Source of the DNA: Hyphochytrium catenoides
Taxonomy: Eukaryota; Sar; Hyphochytriomycetes; Hyphochytriales; Hyphochytriaceae
Length of the DNA: 17,955 nt
Reading direction: 5' to 3'
Assembly (NCBI GenBank): GCA_900088475.1
Contig: FLMG01002934.1
Span: 8,352-26,306, forward strand
Every line of letters begins with the position of its first letter. The stretch's first letter is position 1. Under the pieces are notes generated by a model, which was not told the origin of the DNA, made no database searches, and saw only the letters and a program-made list of their open reading frames with translations. Position numbers and translations under genes: made by a program. Shown here piece by piece: positions 9,427 through 17,955 of this stretch.

Positions 9427-12400
9427 ATGTCGGGTCAGGGGCAGCCCAACCCTCGGCGGCTCTATCAGAATAACAATGGAAGAGGACAGCCTGGCCTCCA
9501 ACCCCAGGGACAGAGTAACGATCGCCAGGAGACTCAGCGCGTTCCGGATCAGTTCTACAGTCAGTCGGTAAGCTCTCAATGGTTTCAGTCCTCGTCTAGG
9601 GCACATCCGCAGCCTGCTCACCACTTGATGGCCCTTTCTCGACCCATTCTTTCTCTTTTTGTTGTCATCCTCTCTCGCTAGCCGCCGGTGCCGCAGTACC
9701 AGCCGCAGAGCCAGCAGCAGCCACAGCGTTCTCCTCCGCGGCATCAAGCGCCGCCGCCTCAGCGACAGCCGCGACCTCAACAGAATGGCGCGGGTGCAGG
9801 CGTCTACAGTGCAGAGCCTCCTCGCGGACGTGCGCCTAATCTGGTGCAAGCAGGGATGGGAGCCAGTGGGTTTCCCATGGAGGTGACGATGTGGTCCGAT
9901 GGCCCTCCCGCTCGGAATGGTGAACAATCTTATCTTCCTCCTGACGGGGAGGTGCCTACCTACATCACGAAGGAAGGCATGGAAGCCGTCGATATGGCCA
10001 AGTACAGGCAACAAAGGAAGCGAAGGGAATCACGGTAAGGCTCGCCGTCCTTGCATCTCTCTCTTGGAAGAACTATCCACTCTTTCCGTTGCCGCTCTCC
10101 CCACTCGTATCAATCTTTTTGGCTGCTAAAATCACCTTCTTTGGTGTGCTCTCGCATCGTTGCTTCATGCTGAACGTGATTGTTGGCTGTCGCTGACCGC
10201 TTGTTATGTTCCGTCAGAGGCGCCGAGGCGAAGCCGATGACTGTCGACGAAGCTTTCCGTTCCATAAAGGCGGGAGTATCGGACGAGGATGAGGGCCGCT
10301 ACACTGCGGCCATGAGAAACTTTTTGGAGGCGGGAGAAATGCTGGCGGCTGTGGCAGACATGGAGACTGAGCGGCACATTAAGACCCTGTAAGTCCACGA
10401 CACGCAAACAAAGGGAGATGGAGGAGAGAGATGTCATGGAGAAGCTAGGAGGCCGAAGAGCTAGGCGCTTGTTTGCTTGGTTAGGAAGCAACGTCGGAAG
10501 CAAGGAGAGAGAGAGAGAGAGAGAATCTGTACTTGTGTTGCGAATACTAGAAGATAGTGAGGAAGATACAAGCTAAGCGCTCCTGACTCCTGCTGGTACG
10601 CCATACCTATTGCAATGTAGGCTACACGCTAAAGCCGCTGAGGTGCTTCAATGGACAGAGGCGCTTGCTGACTGGATCGATCAAGGCGAAAGAGGGCCGC
10701 CACCGCGTCGCTTTGGCCGCACGGTGCCAGTTAGCGTGAGCGGTCGCAACCGTGGCTTGGTAATGGGCGCAAACACTTACGCAGGGCCGGAGTTCGACAC
10801 GATGTACTACACATCCGTCTCCACGAAGAAAGTAGTCAACTTTACGCAGGACGGTTACCGACTGCAGGTGAGGACATTTCGCATAGCCAAAAGTGGAAGC
10901 GGTTAAGAGACGGTAAACAGTTGGCCAAAGAAGTAGAGCGGCGCCTGACATGGTTGCATCGGTCTGCAGTGTGTGAAGAACGGCCGGTTCCCTAAGCTGA
11001 TGGTGGTGATCACGATGTACAACGAGGACGAGAATGAGCTCAACGGTACGCTACGGAAGGTGGCGAACAATACGAAGAACATCCAGAAGCACAGGCTGCC
11101 CGGCTACGAGGGCGACGACGCCTGGCACAACATTCTGGTGCGCGGATCTGTCGCCTTCTCTTGTTTCTTATCTCTTCTAGTGCTGCCGTCATTGCACAAA
11201 AGCCCTGTGCATGTGTCTTGGAGCCCTATGATCGTTCAATCTCTCTCAGCAGTGTGGTTCTTCTGCCAATCATCAGACATTTCCTCTTATTGGTATCATG
11301 TGGCGGTTCCGACCCTCACCCACTTATAACTGCAGGTCTGCGTGGTCAGCGATGGTCGCACGAAAGCTAACAAAGGGACGCTGAAGTTCTTGGCGGACGT
11401 AGGAGCATTTGACGAGGATGCAATGACCATTAACAGTGCGGGCGTGGACGTGCAGATGCATCTGTTCGAGTACTCAATGCAGATGATGAACCACAAACGC
11501 AGTCACGACCTGCTCGGCCTCAGTGACGACAGAAACGAGACTTTCCCACCCATGCAGGTGATGATGATAACAGATGGATGGGCTAAATATAGGGAATGTC
11601 ATTCTAAGATAATCGTCTACTTTCTCTGCCTTTCTGTTTCTCCATGTTTCCCTCAGATCGTCTTCGCTCTGAAGGAGCACAACGCGGGAAAGCTTACCTC
11701 GCACGAGTGGTACTTTAACGCTTTCGCAAACCAAGTGAATCCGGAGTACACTGTGCTTCTGGATGTGGGCACGATGCCCACTAAGACAGCCTTCTACAGG
11801 CTGCTGACTACCATGGAGGTCAACAAACAGATCGGAGGTAAGAGCCGCCGCACTGTCTGTTTGCTGATACATGTCATTTTCTTAACCACGTCTCTATGGC
11901 GTGCTCTCCAGGAGTGTGTGGGGAGATTGCGGTAGACAAGCCTATCCCGCACCTTTACAACTTTGTGATCGCTGCCCAGCACTTTGAGTACAAGATCTCC
12001 AATCTACTAGACAAGGCCCTGGAGAGCTCTTTCGGCTTCATCTCCGTCCTGCCAGGCGCCTTCTCTGCTTATAGATTCGAGGCCATTAAGGGCGCACCTC
12101 TGCAGGTAACTGAGGACTTGCGTTGTCAACTATCAGCACTTTCCGGTCGGACTTTAGTACCTTCTTCTCGGTCTTGTTCGGTCTCACCTGTCGCTAATTG
12201 TTTGCTCCTCCACTGCGTCACCTACATCTCTCATGTTCAGGCTTATTTCAAGTCGCTGACCACTTCGCCCCGCGAGCTGGGACCCTTCCAAGGAAATATG
12301 TACCTTGCAGAGGATCGTATCCTGTGCTTCGAGCTGCTGGCCAAGAAAGGCTCGAACTGGACAATGCACTACGTGAAGGTAAGAAGCGAAGCCTCACCCT

Positions 12401-14057
12401 TGCAGTGCTTAGACTAGAGTAGTTCTCAAAGCGCAGACGCCATTTATATGTGTCATTCCAGTTCCTCTCACAGCTTATTCTATCTAACTCTTGTCCTCCT
12501 TCCTTTGCTTGTATAGAATGCAATTGCTCGTACGGATGTACCTACGGACCTTGTGGCTCTCATTGGGCAGCGCCGAAGATGGCTGAACGGCTCGTTCTTC
12601 GCGATATTGTACACTATCCTTTACTGGGGCAGAGTCTACACGGAGAGCAACCACTCACTGCTGCGAAAGCTCTTCTTATTCCTGCAATACTGCTTCATGT
12701 AAGAGACACAGACCACGCTACTTTTGCTATCCTGCATGATCTCATGGTGCGCCTTCTATGCAATTGGTTGGCATGAATCGTATCCAAATCTTCAAACGCA
12801 ATCTTACCCCAGCTCGTTCTCCCCTCTCTCAGGGTGATCACTGTCATACTGAACTGGCTCTTAGTCGCGAACTTCTTTCTGGCTATTTACTACGTTGTCG
12901 TCGTCGGCTTTATGGAAAATACGTGGAGAGTGAGCGCGCTGAAGACACAGGAGATACCAGTAGAGTACAAAGCTGTGATACAAGCTGTATTTCTTGGACT
13001 CTACGCGCTATCATTGGTGACCTTACTCATCCTGGGCATGGGGAATAAGCCAAAGCATGTCTCTATGATCTACAAGGTCATCTCTGTGTATTATGCGCTA
13101 TTGATGATTCTCTCCATGGCGATCACGTTTATCATCATGATGTCGAGGTCAGTAGTCACCTGCGCCTTATCTACGTGGTGACGCCAGAGACTGACACTAC
13201 GCTTTCTTTTTGTACGTCCTCTTCCTTTCACCCTTCTTCAGTCTCACACAGGACAACGGGTCTGGAAAGTTTAATTATGAGCAAGTGGTGGCAATCATCA
13301 TTGTCTTCGGGGTCTTCTTCATAGCGGCGGCACTACACTGCGAGCTCCACCACATTCTCTTCTCTTTCTTCCAGTATTTCATGTTGCTGCCGACCATGGT
13401 CAACATCCTCACCATGTATTCGTTCTGCAACCTCCATGATCTCTCCTGGGGCACTAAGGGGCTGGATACAGCGACAGACCATGGTGCACCGAAGGAAGGT
13501 GGCAAGGGCAAGTATGCGGATGTAGTGGCAGCTCAGAAGGCAGCTGAGGCAAAGGCTAAAGCAGAAGCTGCGGAGAAGGATCTGTTGGAGAAAAGCTTCA
13601 GTGGCTTTAGGTGAGACGCCGCGTCGCAACTGGCAGATTCCATCGACCGGCCGATGCTCCTCTTACTTTAGTCCGGGAGATAAGTCTTTCTTCCTCGGCC
13701 TCTTTACCTCCCCCTTTCCATCTTGGCTTTCTATTCTTCTTACTAATGAAGCTATACTTCCTCAGGTCGCGGTTGCTCCTTGCGTGGCTGGTATCTCAGA
13801 TGGTTTTCATCTTCATCATGGTGAAGGTGGATCCTCTCGGTGACGTCTACCTCGCAATCCTCTTCTTTATTGTTGCCGCGTTCAACCTGTTCCGATTCAT
13901 GGGCTCAGTGTCTTATCTTCTGTACCACGGCTGGACCAAGATGGTCATCTGCTGCTGCGTGCGTTCCAAGATGCGAACAAAGGAGAGGAAGAATAGGGCC
14001 GCAGCTGCCCGCGGCCAGCACTATACCGGGATGGCCACTCCAACGAGTCGCGCATAG
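9427..14057 (+). CDS. Chitin synthase with N-terminal MIT-like domain, 13 exons
   Basis: This GT2 membrane enzyme polymerises UDP-GlcNAc into chitin and extrudes it across the plasma membrane. Exons inferred: 9427-9567, 9682-10034, 10218-10388, 10621-10867, 10970-11137, 11336-11557, 11657-11837, 11912-12105, 12241-12378, 12517-12698, 12833-13147, 13242-13610, 13766-14057. All introns are GT-AG, and the join is 2973 nt (990 aa plus stop) with no internal stop. Residues 1-110 are Gln/Pro-rich. An MIT-like helical domain spans about 172-242. The catalytic core has VVITMYNE (316-323), VVSDGR (from 363), LLDVGT (Asp470), QHFEY (517-521), EDR (583-585) and QRRRW (623-627). Several membrane segments follow, then [11 protein letters not shown] (834-844), a Lys/Ala/Glu-rich helix (about 855-890) and further membrane segments near the end. 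An in-frame ATG at 9391 would add 12 residues. The MIT-like domain resembles that of oomycete chitin synthases and may bind membrane-trafficking partners (inference). Confidence 0.93.
10505..10524. repeat. (GA)10 microsatellite inside chitin synthase intron 3
   Basis: A perfect GA dinucleotide repeat in the 232-bp third intron (10389-10620), the longest intron of the gene. It is the same motif as the upstream intergenic tracts. Confidence 0.9.
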
Positions 14058-15150
14058 GATTTGCTATCTCTGTCTACCCCTTCTGTCTCCAGCGCAGCGG
14101 TGGCGTAGGCTTGTATGTACCTGCCTCGTCGAAGTGTTCCATTTAATTTATAAAACGAATCCACGATTAAAACAAGCCCGTCGAAACATTGGCATGACTC
14201 GCAAGAGTAGTCGCGTCAGAGCTGATTGCCAAGAGGTACATAAACTTTGTGCTCTGTCTTATAGTCAGTGAGTCAATGAAAGATGCAATGCCCCCACAGA
14301 CATGGAAGAGAATCTGAGCCAGTACATACGGGAAAAAGGAGGATGGTAGACCATCCTGATCCCATCCCTTCCTAGATTTCTTATTCGACTACAGCACCAA
14401 GGAAAAGTCAAATGATCGACAAAACCTCTTCCTCCTCCCTGGCGACAGGTGAGGCCATCGACCCTATGATGGGCGCTGAACAGAGAAGGGTTCTAGCTCT
14501 TCGGTCCAGTTCCCAGAACCCTCTTCTGTTCGGAATCGAAGGCGCTCTCTGCACGGGAAAGGCAAAGAGAAGATTTGCAAGGAACAGCAGCAACGAGAGC
14601 AAAAACCTCCTCGTGATAGAAGCCGGTTCGCCATCTGTATGAAAAGGGTCATAATAGTGAAGACGACGCACGCAGTGCGTTGAGCTTTCCCCAGCAAATA
14701 AATAATCCTGGACGAAGCAGCCCACCAAACTGGAAGGCTCATTTCTACCTGGACAAGCGGCCATCGCTACATGAGTCAAGAAAAGGCCACGTTGAGAGAC
14801 TTAGTCCGCTGTTAGCTGCTCTTCTATCCTCTCATTCCTCCTCTTCGCTCGGTCGTCACTGGAGATATATCGTCTTATACAAGCTTTTTTCTCTTCTTTC
14901 TTCTCCTCGGTGAAGACGAAAATCTTGCTTATGTTAAGGGACAAGGCATTTTAGGCTGCTGCCTCTGCAATCAAGTGAGCCACGGTAGAAAAGAGCAAAG
15001 AGCTTTCGAGTTCTTCTCTCTATCGCCACTTCTTCTTCCTCCACGACGCAAAAAAAAGCATTAACTTTTGCTGGATGATAATACCGTCGGTTTTTACGGT
15101 GGCGCCGCCACTACTTCTTTGTGTGGTGCTTCATGACATGGTTTGACTGT
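14058..15150. other. Intergenic region downstream of chitin synthase
   Basis: An AT-rich stretch at about 14145-14175 (TTTAATTTATAAAACG) may belong to the 3' UTR or polyadenylation region of the chitin synthase gene. Open frames at about 14408-14913 on both strands overlap one another and show no family motif. I recognise no gene or RNA here. Confidence 0.4.
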
Positions 15151-15263
15151 GAGCGATAATAAAGCGTGACGACAAACAATAGAGGGAGTAAGTGATATTA
15201 TTGACTTACATAGGAAGGGGGATGGTGGCAAGAAGGCGAATAATAAATGAAGACAAACAATAG
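15151..15263. repeat. Imperfect direct repeat, two copies about 81 bp apart
   Basis: The copy at 15151-15182 and the copy at about 15233-15263 share GCG(A)ATAATAAA, a few differing bases, and then the identical 12-mer GACAAACAATAG. They lie in AT-rich non-coding sequence. The pair looks like a decayed local duplication; no function is suggested. Confidence 0.5.
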
Positions 15264-17034
15264 CAGCTATTATGACGGAAGAAAGCGCCGTGTGTGATAG
15301 CCACAAAGTAAGGACTGACCACTAGAATAATGGAGAGAAGAAAGACGACGAGTGATACTATAATAAAAAAGAGCGGGTAGAAATGGAAGTCACTCATTCA
15401 GAGGCGACCCGCAGAGGCGGAGGTTGGGGGAAGGTGCAGTGCAGCAGGGAGAAGTTTTAATAACTGATGACGATGGGCAAAGGCCGATGCATGTCCGAGA
15501 CAGGATTGTCCTCCTACACTCCTGGATTATTTCTGGTTTGCAATTATTGTTGGGTGATCTTCTTGTTTGGTACATCCTCCTTCGTCTACGTGTCCTTCTC
15601 TGGAGGAGCTAGTTCACAGTTAACGGAAGGCATGCTGCTTCCACTTGGCAATTTGTTGCTACATCCTCCCGATGGTGGTGTCCAGGGTATAGGCAGGAAG
15701 GTGGACCAAACAGATGAAGAAGAAGGTAGATTTAGCTGAGCGCTAGAAGAAGAAGAGGCGTCTCTGACAAGCTTTATAAGCTGTATTGGAAGGAGCTACT
15801 AGTTGTTGTTGGTGCCTTTGCTTTGGTTTGCAAGTTGACGAGTGATGTGAATTAGTGAAGTGCTCCTTGAGCTCTTCTTGGAGTTAATATGAAGCTTTTG
15901 ATTATATATAGAACTATGAGTTATCGCCGCTAAAGTCTCCTAACGATGCTATGGTGGTGCTAGGGCTAAATAATAAGTCTTCTTCCCATACTATGTGAGG
16001 AGCTGTAAGAGGGGGCACCCTCAAACTTACCTTTGATGGCTGCGCTTTTGGCGCTAAAGGAGTAAGAGGTTAAGAGATGATAAAGTCATAGAGTTTGAAC
16101 GAAGTGTGGATGATGGGTAAAGCAAGTAGTAAGCTAAAAAATGCGGAGCGTGTAATGTTAGTAGAGAAGAAGTACGGCTGAGATAGAAGAGGAGCCTGAA
16201 AAAAGATGCTGAGTTTGTATGCAGATGTTGAAGAAGGAGGAAAGATCTGCGTGTCCTTTCGAGGACTAGCCGTTTGCCGCTCGCTCTGTAACGGATAAGG
16301 CCAATGTTCAACGGAGTTGAAATTTCACTCTTCCTGTGCTGAATGATGATGTCTTCGTCGTAGAAAAGGTTCTATAGTAAGGCAGAGTCTGGCCACAGAA
16401 GCCCCAGAAATAGATTCTTCAGACAAGAGCGAAGAAGGGTCAGCAGTGTGGACTGGATGAGCCAACTTTCAACAGCAGAGTCTCAGCAAGGAGAGGGGTG
16501 GCAACTCCTACATCTATCTCTCGTTCGGTTGCCTGCGCCGCCGTTGCTCATGCAGCAGCAGCAACTGTCAACAACACCAACAAGCCACCTCGCTCAGCAA
16601 GCGGTTAATGGTACTGATGAAGACAACGGTACCACGGCACTATGGGCTTCTGGTTTATCTGGTTTTGTTGTTGAAGAGGTACAAAAAAACAGGAGGAGCG
16701 ACATTTAGTGTTCATCTTCTTCTCCTCGTGACTTTATTTTGTTTATGGTCCACACTCACCGCATACATCATTCTTCCGCCCCAACTACCGCAGTCTCATT
16801 CTACCACCGTGTTTTTGACAAAGTGTTGTGCCGCTCCTACTTTGTGGGAATCCGTTCACCCATAAATTGCCTTTCCCCACCGAACTTTCGGCGTTGTTGG
16901 ACAAGCCCGTTCACTGTCAATGATGGACAGCGCCAGGATGAGGAGGCGCCATCTTCCCGCGAAGGCGGGGCCGTCCAAGGCCAGCAGGAGGTAGGGTGGT
17001 GTAGAGTAAATATTACCAATGATGTTGAGGCTTC
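15264..17034. other. Region without a confident gene; possible eroded upstream part of the Fanzor-like gene
   Basis: No ORF from 15264 to about 16440 carries a family motif. Between 16440 and 16865, short overlapping frames contain pieces that faintly recall the middle of Fanzor proteins (LKRYKKTGGATF at about 16669-16706, and a Lys-Cys-Cys cluster near 16820). The matches are too weak to annotate as exons. The frame of the downstream fragment is interrupted by several stops between 16920 and 17034. Confidence 0.35.
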
Positions 17035-17271
17035 TTGCTAACCCGCATCCATCACTTGCATGCGCTATTTCTCAACGTGGTCTGTCTGTCTCTTGCTAAG
17101 GACGTCTTCTTCTGTAGTAGCTCTTTCTCGCCTGTAACTCCCATCATCAGCCACCCTCTTCGTCCTCCTGAGATGTCTTCTTCCCTGCAACTTTTATGCT
17201 CGATAGGCACCACAATCACTCGTGACACTAAATTACCTCTGTTCCACCACTCAATCTACCTACTTGTTCAG

Positions 17272-17505
17272 GTGGCGTCATCATTGTCGCGGCGGGAGGT
17301 GATGAGAGGACTTCGCCGGTGTTGGTCCACCGTGTGTCGAAAGTTCCTCAAGCATCACCTCGTGTCCCGAGACGTGAATGCGGCTCGGAATATCCTCCGC
17401 TTCGTTCGTTCCAATGAAAGGCCATTTTCGCTAAAGCGCAAGAAGAAGGTGGTGAGAAAGAGAAAGGCAGCTGCTTCACCTCCGGTTGCCACCACGCCGT
17501 GGTAA
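17272..17505 (+). pseudogene. C-terminal fragment of a Fanzor/TnpB-like RNA-guided nuclease
   Basis: Fanzors are eukaryotic relatives of transposon-encoded TnpB. They use a guide RNA and a RuvC domain to cut DNA, and are carried by diverse transposons. This open stretch reads MRGLRRCWSTVC, then RDVNAARNI at 17368-17394, matching the end of the zinc-finger region and the RuvC-III motif that supplies the last catalytic Asp. A Lys/Arg-rich tail follows (KRKKKVVRKRK), a plausible nuclear localisation signal, before the TAA at 17503-17505. The open frame extends back to 17035 but without family likeness. A pyrimidine-rich AG acceptor at 17270-17271 makes 17272 a good exon start. RuvC-I, RuvC-II and the first half of the zinc finger are not seen in this frame. 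It is either the last exon of a split gene or, more likely, a decayed copy. Other TnpB-like or OrfB-type transposon proteins share this motif. Confidence 0.7.
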
Positions 17506-17955
17506 CGAGGAGAAGAAGAAGAACCCCTCTATCTACCATCTTCCTCCCCAGGACGAGGTGAGCTGTTTTGTTGGTGGTGGGTTGTTTTTGTTTAGCCACT
17601 AGTAGGTCCTACTACTAATCTACTACTCTTCTCTGGTGCTGGGACTTCCGTCTTTCACAATAACTCCCCTCCTACTAATTGCTGTTGTGTCTTCTTTTTT
17701 CTCTTCGTTTACCGTTCCTTCTTCCTACAATTCTCTGGGTAGTAATATAACCCTGACAATCTTATCACCTGTTGGCTCCTCGCTCCTGTCATCTTTTATG
17801 TCACGGCGGGTCCGTCGGGATTTAGCTGCTCGCTATTTTGTCCTTACTTCTGTAGGCTTTTCTTTGCGAGCGGATGACCGCATAGGAGGGATCCAGAGCA
17901 GTGGTCATATTTGTTGAGTGCTACTATGTTCGTTGTCAGTAGTACAGTAGTCACT
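17506..17955. other. Right-hand flank of the Fanzor-like fragment
   Basis: No gene is recognised. The 15-bp stretch 17600-17614 is palindromic with 7-bp arms around one central base (TAGTAGG, T, CCTACTA). Functional Fanzor loci have the guide RNA beside or overlapping the 3' end of the ORF, but nothing here can be assigned as one by eye. An open frame at about 17636-17917 is Ser/Leu-rich with no family motif. Confidence 0.35.

Noticed and set aside
14408-14779. Overlapping plus- and minus-strand ORFs downstream of the chitin synthase
   Set aside because: Neither strand's product shows a family signature, and the overlap of several frames suggests chance.
7838-16436. A shared 15-mer (ACAAGAGCGAAGAAG) near 7840 and 16423
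   Set aside because: It is purine-rich simple sequence in a purine-rich window, and the match does not extend; chance is the simplest explanation.

Overview
The window is nuclear DNA of a eukaryote. Genes are widely spaced, one gene has twelve GT-AG introns of 74-232 bp, there are long (TC)n/(GA)n microsatellites, and there are decayed remains of two kinds of mobile element. The best lineage clue is a chitin synthase with an N-terminal MIT-like domain before the GT2 core. That architecture is known from oomycetes and related lineages, so a stramenopile or other SAR protist is the most likely source. This is inference; no species can be named from the sequence alone.

Layout. Positions 1-2234 hold no recognisable gene; the one structural feature is a perfect 15-bp inverted repeat at 1840-1903. 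Positions 2235-3330 (minus strand) are a frameshifted, truncated piece of a Ty3/gypsy-type LTR retrotransposon polyprotein: RNase H, then the integrase zinc-binding domain, then the start of the integrase core. Positions 3331-4314 are non-coding flank. Positions 4315-7755 (plus strand) are a long uninterrupted ORF for a secreted or lysosomal GH2 beta-mannosidase with both catalytic glutamates. Positions 7756-9426 are intergenic, with a (TC)18 tract and a purine tract of about 235 bp. Positions 9427-14057 (plus strand) are a 13-exon chitin synthase whose exons join into an open frame of 990 codons. Positions 14058-17271 hold no confident gene. Positions 17272-17505 (plus strand) encode the C-terminal end of a Fanzor/TnpB-like nuclease, with the RuvC-III signature and a basic tail. 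The rest shows nothing recognisable.

The two intact genes both act on polysaccharides: beta-mannosidase trims mannosides in the lysosome or outside the cell, and chitin synthase extrudes chitin at the plasma membrane. Nothing shows that they are co-regulated; a microsatellite-rich spacer of about 1.7 kb separates them. The most unusual item is the Fanzor-like fragment, a relic of a eukaryotic RNA-guided nuclease family. Its N-terminal part is eroded or split in a way that cannot be resolved by reading alone.
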